This document shows, piece by piece, positions 33,309 to 43,950 of a stretch of 64,000 bases of DNA. Both the position numbers and the translations under genes were made by a program. The notes beneath the pieces are model-generated. The model saw nothing but the letters and a program-made list of their open reading frames with translations. It was not told where the DNA came from and made no database searches. Numbering within the stretch: the stretch's first letter is position 1; each line of letters starts with the position of its first letter. This stretch comes from Phocoena phocoena (taxonomy: Eukaryota > Chordata > Mammalia > Artiodactyla > Phocoenidae), in the NCBI RefSeq assembly GCF_963924675.1, contig NC_089225.1:83611951-83675950 (forward strand), given 5' to 3'.

Positions 33309-33513
33309 GGGCTTCCCTGGTGGCGCAGTGGTTGAGAGTCCGCCTGCCGATGCAGGGGACACGGGTTCGTGCCCCGGTCCGGGAAGATCCCACATCCCGC
33401 GAGGCGGCTGGGCCCGTGAGCCATGGCCGCTGTGCCTGCGCGTCCGGAGCCTGTGCTCCGCAACGGGAGAGGCCACAACAGTGAGAGGCCCGCGTACCGC
33501 AAAAAAAAAAAAA
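33309..33513 (+). repeat. Young CHR-type SINE, sense
   Basis: A full-length copy ending GTACCGC plus an A tail. It is flanked by a short GTTATTTTT duplication (about 33300-33308 and 33514-33522). The next sequence downstream is a separate antisense L1 end. Confidence 0.95.
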
Positions 33514-33531
33514 GTTATTTTTTTCTTTTTT

Positions 33532-33890
33532 TTTAATTAAAATTTTTTTTTTCTTTTTTTAAACTGAAGTATAGCTGGTTTACAATGTTGTGTTAGTTTC
33601 AGGTGTATAACAAAGTGATTCATATATATATATATATATATATGTTCTTTTTCAGAATCTTTTCCCTTATAGATTATTACAAGATATTGAGTATAGTTTC
33701 CTGTGCTATACAGTAGGTCCTTGTTGTTTAGCTCTTTTATATATAGTAGTCTGTATATGTTTATCCCAAACTCCTAATTTATCCCTCCCCCTCTTTCCTC
33801 TTTGGTAACCGTAAGTTTGTTTTCTAAGTCTGTGAGTCTGTTTCTGTTTTGTAAATAAGTTCATTTGTATCATTTCTTTAGATTCAGAAA
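33532..33890 (-). mobile_element. L1 3' end, antisense
   Basis: Starts T-rich, then AACTGAAGTATAGCTGGTTT, and runs through 'aagatattgagtatagtttc' and 'taagtttgttttctaagtct'. It includes a (TA)n run at 33623-33642. It is 5'-truncated and codes for nothing intact. Confidence 0.88.
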
Positions 33891-35069
33891 AGAGTTGAAA
33901 AGGTAATATAAATTACCGTACTAGGAATGAAAAAAGCTATCACTACAGAGTTGATGGACGTTAGAATAATATTAAGATAATACTATGAACCAATTTGTGC
34001 CAATAAACACACCAAAAAAAGTTATTTTTTAAAATCTTAATAAAATGTGATGTTTCTGTTGATATTGGTGTTCAGAACGCATTAAACCTCGACATCCCTG
34101 CAAGGAAGGAAAGCATCCAAGTCTAAATAAGCTGAAGAAGCAGGTGCCCTGCTCTGCTACTCAAAGCCTCAAATGCCCCTTTATGACCAATGAAGAGGAG
34201 GCAACCTGAAGGGCCCCCCCGCCACTGCATATAAAGTATTATTTACTGGGCAATTGAATTAAAAACAAGGGTTCGCTATAGCAACCACTCTAACAAGGGT
34301 CACTATTCACAGGCTGCCTTGCAGCCCAGGGTCTGGGGCCCATAAGGCACCTTTTAGAAAGCACTTGTGGGCAAACCGGTGGCATATGGGGCTTTTATAG
34401 CATGTACGAGGCGGGGCTTGGGTCATAAAAAGTTTCTCTGCAGACCGTATTGCTTTGGGAAGGGAAAGGGGAGCACCAGCAGCTATGTTTTTCTGTAGTT
34501 TAGGATTAGTGGAAATTTCATGGAAAATAAAACCCAGAGGCACTGTAGTGGCCACTGAGAGGAAAAACAGAGTTCTTCATGGAGCCAGCTCACCACGTGG
34601 CAGCAAGGGAGGCCACTGTTGGCTTCATCGGCTCACGTTCACGCGACATCCGGGGCCTGGGCACGAGCCACTTTGTAATCCCCCATCCTGTGGCACCAGT
34701 TTTTGCGACCCAAGAATTCCTGAAAGAACCGGTGCTGTTTCTGCAACTTCACAGAGAAGGGTGTATCTACTTAAGATCTACGTCTTATTTCTCCTTACCC
34801 TAGCAACCTTTTCTTACTGTCTTCCCCCTGTGTTTTCCAGAGTCTTCTTTGTTCCACATAATATCTCTATAAAAATCTTTATTTCATTGCCTTTTTGAAC
34901 CTCAGGGAAAGAAATCGCTCTCTCTCTCTCTCAATGAATTTTTAAGAAGACAGAGGTATTCATTACAACATACTGTAGGTGAAATTAGTTAAGAATAAAG
35001 GGCTGAGAGGATTTTTATCTTCCCAAAGACAGTGACCTGAGGTCTCTGGCTAATCTGAGCGGCTCTCTT
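33891..35069. other. Unique stretch, no gene seen
   Basis: No repeat or exon recognised apart from a (TC)n run at about 34917-34933. The open frames at 34307-34898 overlap on both strands and carry no recognisable domain. Confidence 0.4.
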
Positions 35070-35084
35070 AAAGCTTCCCAGGTG

Positions 35085-35289
35085 GGGCTTCCCTGGTGGC
35101 ACTTCCCTGGTGGCGCAGTGGTTGAGAGTCCGCCTGCCGATGCAGGGGACACGGGTTCGTGCCCCGGTCCGGGAAGATCCCACATGCCGCGGAGGGGCTG
35201 GGCCCGTGAGCCATGGCCACTGAGCCTGCGCGTCTGGAGCCTGTGCTCCGCAACGGGAGAGGCCGCAGCAGTGAGACGGCCGCGTACCG

Positions 35290-35317
<28 letters not shown>
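35085..35317 (+). repeat. Young CHR-type SINE with duplicated 5' head
   Basis: The head reads GGGCTTCCCTGGTGGC and then immediately ACTTCCCTGGTGGCGCAG, so about 16 bp of the head is duplicated. The body is otherwise full length, with a long A tail. A perfect 15 bp TSD AAAGCTTCCCAGGTG lies at 35070-35084 and 35318-35332. Confidence 0.96.
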
Positions 35318-35323
<6 letters not shown>

Positions 35324-35332
35324 TCCCAGGTG

Positions 35333-36506
35333 TTAGAGATGAGCAATTTTTTTCTGCTGTTTTTTATCCCTTTCTATCCCCAAGTAACAGCTTCTGGTGT
35401 ATTCTGGCATGAGCTCCTCCAGCGCTGAGCCTCCACGTCAAGGTGACACATGTCTAAGTGTCTCTTTCCCTCCCGCTTTCTTCTTTAGAACAGCAAAGGT
35501 TACCACTCAGTATTATCACTGACTTCTGACCGTGGCTAGAAGAAAAAGTACCCTCTAGCTTGTGATGGCCAGGGAACTCCAGGGGCCAGACCCCTTGTTC
35601 TCGTGTCAGTTACATTAGATGCCTTGGTTGAAAGTCACTACCTTATAACTCCTATTTTTTCATAAATATCATGCTTGATAGTTTAAATCCATGCCTTCTA
35701 GTGTTTTTACCCACTACCACTTCCACACCACTCAGAGACTGTCAAAGCCTAGCATGGTGTTTTGCACATACCAAACCTTAAATAAATGTTTTGCTATGAA
35801 TGAATGGGTGGATTCATGGAGGAATAGAAAGGTTGTTCTGCATTAGAAAAGAGCGATTTGGTTTAATGTAATTGCAGATGCAAGAAAGCAGCTGAAAACA
35901 TAAATTCCTAAAGTGCCAACCAACTCCTTTGAGGAGCTAATATATAAAGGAAATTTTGACTTATCTCATACTTTAAGGTATTGCAACAGGGGGAAATAAG
36001 CAAAAACAGCACAGTGAAGCATTCCTAATTTTGACAAGCCTGTTCTTAGAGGAGAAGAGAGATTCCATACAGAATACAGGCCTTACTCATAATTCCAGAA
36101 TCCAAAGAGCTGTGATAAAAGTTTTTCATAAGTCGTTTGGAAGGAACCCTGGCTTCAACTGACATGAAGCTATTTGGAGCTTTTGTTTATATTTATCCTA
36201 CCAAGTGGGACTATTCACACACACTTCTGCAGAAATATTAATGTTTGATTATAGGGAGCTCCAGATGTCCCTGGGGTGTTAGGTAATAGATGGCACACTC
36301 ACCATATTTATTTCCTTTCTAAAATCTAAAAGATCCTGAATTTCAACACATATGGCCTCAAGGGGTTCAGAAAAGGGATCAGGGATCTATGTTAGCAAAA
36401 TGTTGCTTTAATATGTCGAGGTTTATTCAGTAACTTGAACAGATTGCCAACAAGACATTCAGACATCTTAAATATTGTATGTAAAAGATCCCGGTGCTTA
36501 GGACTT
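35333..36506. other. Mostly unique stretch with a short L2 end
   Basis: 35740-35815 ('aaagcctagcatggtgtttt' and an AATAAATGTTTTGCTATGAATG-like run) is an L2 3' terminus. The rest has no recognisable repeat or gene. Confidence 0.45.
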
Positions 36507-36512
36507 TACAGC

Positions 36513-36520
<8 letters not shown>

Positions 36521-36584
<64 letters not shown>

Positions 36585-36774
36585 GGTACGTGGGCTTCTC
36601 ACTGTTGTGGCCTCTCCCGTTGCAGAGCACAGGCTCCGGATGCACAGGCCCAGCGGCCATGGCTCACGGGTCCAGCCACTCCGCGGCATGTGGGATCTTC
36701 CCGGACTGGGACACGAACCTGTGTCCCCTGCATCGGCAGGCAGACTCTCAACCACTGCGCCACCAGGGAAGCCC
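36521..36774 (-). repeat. Young CHR-type SINE with (AT)n beside its tail
   Basis: An antisense full-length copy. TSD TACAGCATTTATAT / TACAGCATTATAT at 36507-36520 and about 36775-36787. Between the left TSD and the poly-T lies an (AT)n run, 36516-36554, which appears to have grown from the AT-rich end of the duplication. Confidence 0.95.
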
Positions 36775-37028
36775 TACAGCATTATATTTTTAAAGCATGA
36801 GTTCTTCACTCCGCAAATATATCATGGGCATAGACCAGGCAGCTGCTTGATCGTGTGGTAAAGGAAGTTGCCACCACTCTTGTTCTTAAGGAGCTCACAG
36901 TCTCCTGAATAATTTTATAAGAAGTGGCACAAAAATTACTTACTGGAGGCTTTAAAACATGCTTTTGTTTTAGATCCATTTGAAGCTTTGTTGCTTTTAA
37001 TTTTTCTCCATTAAGACTTACAAAAATC

Positions 37029-37200
37029 GGGCTTCCCTGGTGGTGCAGTGGTTGAGAGTCCGCCTGCCAATGCAGGCGATGCAGGTTCGTGCCCCGGTCC
37101 GGGAAGATCCCACATGCCGCGGAGTGGCTGGGCCCGTGAGCCATGGCCACTGAGCCTGCGCGTCCGGAGCCTGTGCTCCGTAACGGGAGAGGCCACAGCA
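37029..37200 (+). repeat. Tail-less, 3'-truncated CHR-type SINE
   Basis: Head and body are as in the young copies, but it stops at GAGAGGCCACAGCA. It lacks the last ~25 bases of the SINE and any A tail. A perfect 13 bp TSD ACTTACAAAAATC at 37016-37028 and 37202-37214 shows the copy was inserted in this form rather than deleted later. Confidence 0.95.
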
Positions 37201-37214
37201 AACTTACAAAAATC

Positions 37215-37560
37215 ATCAAGTGATTTCTTAATTGCAACTACATTAACAGATACAGACTTTTAAAGCCTGGGACATTTTCTGTCACAATGGGGATTGTCCG
37301 GGTGCTTCCATCTCACTATGTCTTCCGTGGACAAACAGCATCACTGATCACTCAGTGCACTGATTGGGGATGGCAGATGCTGGTGAGGGCTTGGATCAAA
37401 GAAACTTTGAAGTTACAGCTCAAGCCCCAATACCATCTCTGGCAGGATGCATTTCTGTTTCTAAAAAGCCATAGTTACTCCTGAATGCTAAATGGGTTTG
37501 AAAAATTCAAGCACCAGCACCAAATCCCAAGTTACTCCAAAGTGGGTGGGAAAACAAATG
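37215..37560. other. Short unique stretch
   Basis: No repeat or exon recognised. Confidence 0.4.
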
Positions 37561-37564
37561 GGGA

Positions 37565-38362
37565 GCTGGAGAGAGTGTGGAGAAAAGGGAACCCTCTTGC
37601 ACTGTTGGTGGGAATGTAAATTGATACAGCCACTATGGAGAACAGTATGGAGGTTCCTTAAAAAACTAAAAATAGAACTACCATATGACCCAGAAATCCC
37701 ACTACTGGGCATATACCCTGAGAAAACTATAATTCAAAAAGAGTCATGTACCAAAATGTTCATTGCAGCTTTATTTACAATAGCCAGGACATGGAAGCAA
37801 CCTAAGTGTCCATCAACAGATGAATGGATAAAGAAGATATGGCACATATATACAGTGGAATATTACTCAGCCATAATAATAAACGAAATTGAGTTATTTG
37901 TAGTGAGGTGGGTGGACCTTGTATGACAGATAAAGTGTCATACAAGTGAAGTAATTCAGAAAGAGAAAAACAAATACCATATGCTAACACATATATATGG
38001 AATCTAAAAAAAAAAAAAAAAGGTTCTGAAGAACCTAGGGGCAGGACAGGAATAGAGACATAGAGAATGGACTTGAGGATATGGGGAGTGGGAAGGGTAA
38101 GCTGGGACGAAGTGAGAGAGTGGCATGGACACATATACACTACCAAATGTAAAATAGATAGCTAGTGGGAAGCAGCCGCATAGCACAGGGAGATCAGCTC
38201 AGTGTTTTGTGACCACCTAGAGGGGTGGGATAGGGAGGGTGGGAGGGAGACGCAAGAGGGAGGGGATATGGGGATATATGTACACATATAGCTGATTCAC
38301 TTTGTTATACAGCAGAAACTAACACACCATTGTAAAGCAATTATACTCCAATAAAGATGTTA
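37565..38362 (+). mobile_element. L1 LINE, 5'-truncated, sense
   Basis: It begins in the ORF2 C-terminal region, 'gagtgtggagaaaagggaac' to 'atgacccagaaatcccacta', and ends 'ttatactccaataaagatgt'. A frame of about 144 codons (37492-37926) is the remains of the ORF2 end, including upstream non-L1 sequence, and is cut short, so there is no functional protein. A perfect hairpin at 37918-37946 is not part of the usual L1 text. Confidence 0.92.
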
Positions 38363-38364
38363 AA

Positions 38365-38713
38365 CAAACAAAATAAGAAACGGGGAAGTCCTGCCAGGAG
38401 GAAGCAGGGGAGCCTGGCTGCTCAGCACGTCTCTGTCAGAAGCTTTAGTATCATGCGTTCAGGGCTTCAGAGCTCAACTAACAAATGGTTCCATTAATGC
38501 AAAAGCTACAGATTTCACTGTATCAAGAAAAACTGAAGTTAAGCAAATTATGTGTCTGGCAGTTGAACACCATAAACTGCAGCCTGGGCCACATTCATTA
38601 GGAAGCTTTGTGGTGTCCTGGTGCTTAGATGTGCAAAGCTTTGACAAAGGTGACTTCTGTGTTTTCTAAAGGACAGAAGAGTCTTGCCATGTACTTAATA
38701 TTTTGGTGCGTTG
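38365..38713. other. Short unique stretch
   Basis: No repeat or exon recognised. Confidence 0.4.
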
Positions 38714-38728
38714 TGATTCGGTGATTTT

Positions 38729-38930
38729 TGTTTTTACGATTTTTTTTTTTTGATGTGGACCATTTTTAAAGTCTTTATTGAATTTGTTACAATATTGCTT
38801 CTTTTTTTTTTATGTTTTGGTTTTTTGGCCACAAGGCATGTGGGATCTTAGCTCTCTGACCAGGGATCATACCCGCACCCCCTGCATTGGAAAGCGAAGT
38901 CCTAACCACTGGACTGCCAATGAAGTCCCA
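38729..38930 (-). repeat. Older CHR-type SINE with extended tail, antisense
   Basis: Read in sense it has the GGGACTTCATTGGCAGTCCAG head, a diverged B-box area, a CATGCCTTGTGGCC end and an extra A-rich tail of ~75 bp with a 'tcaataaagactttaaaaat' segment. A 15 bp TSD TGATTCGGTGAT(T/C)TT lies at 38714-38728 and 38931-38945. Confidence 0.88.
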
Positions 38931-38945
38931 TGATTCGGTGATCTT

Positions 38946-40585
38946 TTAAGGAGATGCTTCTGCCGGTGTTTACTGTTTCCTGTAGCAGTAAAAAGGTCCA
39001 CAGAACTTGATGAGCAGGGTGAGAGGAACAGAGGGCTCATCTAAACCTCGTCTTAAGGGACGCATTTGGATCTCCCCACTATGTCCCACGGCGTCTTTGT
39101 AATGGGAATTTTGTTCCAGTCGTGGGACCATTGCAGGCTGCTGGCACTCATATCTCCAGGGGGACAAATTCTATTTCAAGAAAAATAGCACTCCTCTTGC
39201 AACAGATCTGTCACCACTGCAGGGTTTAGAAGGCGCTGCTCACAGCACTGGGTGGGAAGGCAGCTCGCTGAGTCAGCCCTACAGAGTGTGAATGGCATGC
39301 AGTCGTCTGGGTGATGACTTCCACAGGAAATGACCTGAAGAATTCCAGTAATGAAATTCCAGGCAGGAGTCTTGAGAGGCCCGCAAGTACCAATCCATTC
39401 TGGAGTCTGGGTTCAGAGCAGACTTTGTCAAGCGTGAAGTCGGGCACTTTCAAAGCATGCTTTGACATGGCTTTAAAAAAAGAAGGGCAAGTCTCTGCCT
39501 CTGACTTTTCACAGCAGAGCTCAAGGAAGGGGACAGACTCACCTCCTTTGTCAAAGCTGTCACAGTATTGGATTTCTGACCAGCTAGAGGTCACTCGGGT
39601 GATTCTGCAGGTGGTAGTCAGTGAAGATTCCTAACTCGTGAAGCTTTGGAGGGAAAAAGGGGGTGATGTGTGTGGAGGTGGTTTTTGCTTTTGTTTTTGT
39701 TTTGTTTTCCAGGAAGGTGCCAATCCAGAATTCTCCTCTAAGACAAACTTTGTGACCAAAACCAACTGCAGTTCAATGACAATTCCTCCTCTGGTTTCTG
39801 TATCCTATTTTCCTATTTGGGTGGGCAGGAGAGCACATTTTCACATGGTGCGAGTAGGTGGGCACAGGCTGTATAAACCCATACTTGCGATCCTGGCAGA
39901 GATACATACTGCTATTATGCCTTCTAAATGTCAGCTGAGGTAGGAACTGGCTCCAGATCTGAGAGACGCCAGAGACCTGGTCCCTCAGCTCCAAGACGAG
40001 CTTATGCTGGTCTGGTTGGTCGCCCGTATACAACCCTTTCTCAACACTCTCTGAGCATCTGATCCCCTGAGCCCAGCAGCAGTTTAGAGTTCTGGGTATG
40101 TTCAGATGCCCCCCTGTTCTTAACTCCCATACCCCTTTCCCACAATGTGGTCTCTGATAGAGGTTGAGTGGGTCATCTGGGCTATCATTTGGTACCTAAG
40201 TTCTCTAAATCCTTGAAATGTTCCCCATGCTGCCCTGTCAGCCTCCCTTCTGTGGAAGGCTGTGACCGTTCAAAGAGCCAGATGCCTCCATCAGGAAACA
40301 GCGACTTTGAGGACCACCTTCCTTACGAGAAAAAGTTTTTAACCTAGAAGATAAACTAGGCCAGTTGAGCTGTCTCATGAAGGAGAAGCAGTAGGACTGA
40401 TTTAATTGACAGTGATCATATTCTGGGTTACTTTCACTTCTTTTCATTCACGAGTAATTTTTATATACGGTTTTGTTCACTTTTCCTAAAATTGAGTTTG
40501 GGTGCAACTATATCTAGAATCGAATGGACCCAGCAATTTAAATATAGTTACCGGCCCCCAGATCCATCAAGTTAGCACCTAAGGC
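38946..40585. other. Unique stretch with a hydrophilic open frame
   Basis: No repeat recognised. The frame open from 39272 to 39634 on the plus strand is discussed as a low-confidence finding. A second CTTTGTCAAAG word lies at 39546-39556. Confidence 0.4.
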
Positions 40586-40589
40586 AATA

Positions 40590-40775
40590 ACTAACCTTGA
40601 CTGAGCATTTACAACTTGCCAGACACCAAGAGCTTAAGAGTATCTCCTCATACCCATAATAGCCTTATTAGGAAGTCAGAGTTGTTATCCCTATTTTACA
40701 AATGAAGAAACTAAGAAACGAGGGCACAGAGAGGTTAACTAACTTATTAAGTGTCACATAGCTGTACAGTAATCA
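40590..40775 (-). repeat. MIR SINE, antisense
   Basis: The segments 'tgactgagcatttacaactt', 'cctattttacaaatgaagaa' and 'cagagaggttaactaactta' give a clear antisense MIR. Confidence 0.85.
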
Positions 40776-41045
40776 TAGCAACATTCATATAGCATTTACT
40801 TTGGGCCACACACTCTTCTAAGTGCTGCGTGACAATTACCATATATTGATACAAACATGTTGACTCATTCATTCTCACAACAATCCCGGAAGTAGGCACT
40901 ATTCTTATCACATTTTACAGATCAGAAAATTGAGACACAGAGAAGTCACATGCCCAAGCTAGCACAGCTAGTGTGGGGATAGGGATTTGAACCTAGACTA
41001 TCTAGTTCCAGACTCTATACTCTTAAGATGCTAAGTTGCCTCTCA
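40776..41045 (-). repeat. Second MIR SINE, antisense, head to tail
   Basis: Directly after the first: 'tcatatagcatttactttgg', 'tacagatcagaaaattgag', 'caagctagcacagctagtgt' and a 'tttgaacctagactatctag' end. This is a nearly complete MIR. Confidence 0.9.
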
Positions 41046-41083
41046 TATAGTCTTTAATATTGTTATTTTAGTCATTATTTTTT

Positions 41084-41416
41084 TAAAATAAGTTTATTTA
41101 TTTATTTATCTATTTTTGGCTGCGTTGGATCTTCATTGCTGTGTACGGGCTTTCTCTAGTTTTGGCGAGCGGGGGCTACTCTTCGTTGTGGTGCGCGGGC
41201 TTCTCACTGGGGTGGCTTCTCTTGTTGCAGAGCACGGGCTCTAGGCACGTGGGCTCAGTAGTTGTGGCTCGCGGGCTCTAGAGCGCAGGCTCAGTAGTTG
41301 TGGCGCACGGGCTGAGTTGCTCCGCGGCATGTGGGATCTTCCCGGACCAGGGCTCGAACCCGTGTCCCCTGAATTGGCAGGCGGATTCTTAACCACTGTG
41401 CCACCAGGGAAGTCCC
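41084..41416 (-). repeat. CHR-type SINE, long form, antisense
   Basis: A ~320 bp copy with GGCTGCGTTGGATCTTCATT and a 'tttggcgagcgggggctact' segment joined to the usual body. The GCTCAGTAGTTGTGGC unit is present twice (about 41253 and 41289), an internal partial duplication. A 15 bp TSD TAGTCATTATTTTTT lies at about 41069-41083 and 41417-41431. Confidence 0.94.
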
Positions 41417-41431
41417 TAGTCATTATTTTTT

Positions 41432-43260
41432 AAACAAATGCTTCATAGGGTTGTTATTCCATGACATACTCTATGTGAACTTAGCATAGTATATCTGGCA
41501 CCCAGGAAAATACCACAATAAATTTAAGTTACTATTATTATTAGTTGTAATAATATTCAGGCTGTATGAATTTTTCCCAGTGGGAAACAGAATGAGGACA
41601 CATTTTTATCCTCCTTAACACAGCTGCACAAGAGTGCCCAGCTACAGCTAGTTAATAAAACATTTTTTCAATAAGGAGAAATATTGATAAACTATATTAT
41701 TTACCATTCTTCCTAGGACTGGGAACCACTGCAACCATTTCTTTCCTTCGGAATGTTCATTCCTGGCAAGTCTCAGAGCCAAAAAGTCAACTGAAAAAGA
41801 ATGATCAGGTTCTATTAGATTTTAAGTAGGAAAAAAATGTAATAGCCTCTTCATCTCCAAAATACAGGTGATAATTCCAATTTACCTAGTTCTCAGAGAG
41901 GGTATGAAGCTCAAATGAGATGACAAATATGAAAACACTTTGAGAAGTGTGCCCTGTGACCACAGCGGTACCATTCATATGAGACAATGACCCGGAGAAA
42001 TCCCAGATTTATACAAGTCACAGACGCTGTGGGCATGGCACGCTGGGAAGCTCAGACATAAAATGAAAGGCTGCTGAAGAAAGGGAGCCACTTTGGGGAT
42101 GGGAAGAAGAGAAGTTTTGCTTTTTGGAGACCGTTGTCAGGCACTTCCTCCTGCACAGCTACAGATGGCTCTGTCCTTAGGTGGCCCCTGCCTAGCAGGT
42201 CAGCCTTCCCCTTCAGAGGGAGAGAACAGTACCAGGGGCAGTTGCTATAGCAAATGAGGGACAAATCTGGTGGGAGTGGGGTGTGGGGGGAAGGTGGGCA
42301 CGGTCAGCAGGCAGCGCATTCCCACCGACATGATCCAGCCACTGGAGCCTCCTCTAAGCAAACTGTGGAATGTGTGTCTTCAAGGAAAGGATTCATGTGT
42401 TTAAAGACCCAGTCCAGCCCACCTCCAGAAGACTTAAAAAAGAGCCAACACAGAGGAATCGTTCAAAGAGAACCCACCACGCCTGGCCTCAGCAATGTAC
42501 CATTTTTTCCGGCTTTTCTCTAAGTGTCTCAACAGTTATAATCAAGTCACTGACATTTGGTGCTTAGTGGAGCTGCAGAAAGGTGAGACATGTAAATACC
42601 TCTGCAACTCCATTGTTGGCCAGTCATTTAAAAGGGATAAAAGATCTTCAGAATGGGGTATCTTGAAATCTCTTCAAGAGCATCACCGACTAAAATCCCA
42701 TCCCAGGGCAAATTCCCTCTAGCCTGTGTTTCAAGCCAAGTCTGGTAGAGGCGTTTGATCAGCTAGACTGGGTGTCAGAGGACTTGCAAACAGGCTTGTT
42801 AAAATGGAAAATTGTGATTTAGTATCTTTGGAACTAGCCAGATTAGCAAATGAGAATCCTTTCTAATGATAAATTGTGCTAATTTGGGTTTCATTGGTCA
42901 AGTGAGATGTTACTCTGTATTTTACAACCAAGTCTGACGACTGGAATCACTGAAGACGTTCCAATCATATTTGGGGGGAGTGTTTCTGCCAGGACTCTAA
43001 ACAGTTCAGCAATAACAGTTGTCTCAAATTTCCTTTTAATAAACAAAGTTATTTAGGTGTTTTTATGTGTTCCTTGTGGAATTTTGGAGATCACTTCTAG
43101 CTTATTTTGATAAACTGCTTTGTAAGAGCTCATAAGTATCAACACATGGATGAAAAACAGAACAGAACGTCATTTTAACACACGCACTTTTCAAGTCTTT
43201 TTCCCTCCACTTTTAGGAGAAATACATGCACACTGTAGAAGCTATAGAAATTCATGAAAG
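41432..43260. other. Unique stretch
   Basis: No repeat or exon supported. 42800-42960 is AT-rich with CTAATGAT and GCTAATTTG words and has the look of conserved non-coding DNA. Confidence 0.4.
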
Positions 43261-43269
43261 CAGCAAAAT

Positions 43270-43410
43270 TAGTCATTATTTGTTTGGTAGTAACAGAAAC
43301 CCAGCTCAAATCAGCTGAACTAGCTCAGTTGGAGGAAATCTAACTGGAGTGGATAGCTTCAGGCATGGCTGGTTCCAGGAATTCTTCCTGTGTCATATGG
43401 TGTGGGAGGG
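43270..43410 (+). repeat. Old interspersed repeat, family not named
   Basis: The text 'tagtaacagaaacccagctc' followed by 'agcttcaggcatggctggtt' recurs as an old mammalian repeat. A related piece lies near 8440-8530. I cannot give its family with confidence. Confidence 0.4.
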
Positions 43411-43764
43411 GCAGATTTTTAAAAAACCTCTAGCTTCACAGTTCACTAGCCAGAAACCGAATGATAGCCCATATTCCAACCCCTCAAAACAAGCTTGCTT
43501 GATATTTTAGCATATTTTCTTCCTGTCTCTTATTTTTGCGCATTTTATCTGTTCACATGCAAATGTTAAACCAAGCTAGCTATTGCACCATGGAAAATGC
43601 AGTGAAGACATGAGTGCAGTCGCATCAGCTTCATCAAGACAGGTGTGCTGACATAACACCCATAGTCCTTGCAGGTAGGTGTCCAAGCAGGCACTTGGAC
43701 AATACCTGCTCAGACTCTCTAAAAAGCTGCCATTCTTCAGGGACAGTGCCATCCAAGAGGATTC

Positions 43765-43950
43765 TCGGTAGTGATGGAAATGTTCTGTACCTGCGCCATC
43801 CAGCACACTAGCCACTAACCACATGTGGCTGTCGAACATTTGAAATGCGGCTAGTGTCACTGAGGAAACGAAGTTTTCACTTCAATTAATTATGACGAAT
43901 TTAAATCTAAATAGCCACAGGTGACTAGTGGCTACTGTATTGGACCACAC
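43765..43950. repeat. Non-autonomous DNA transposon relic (hAT-Charlie type)
   Basis: The ends are mutually inverted: GCCACTAACCACATGTGGCT near 43811 and AGCCACAGGTGACTAGTGGC near 43914, each next to a CCAGCA / TATTGGACCA-type terminus. This fits a decayed mammalian hAT-type MITE. There is no transposase. Confidence 0.6.

Noticed and set aside
37492..37926. A 144-codon frame resembling reverse transcriptase
   Set aside because: It is the truncated C-terminal end of L1 ORF2 plus flanking sequence, cut off by a stop, not a host gene.
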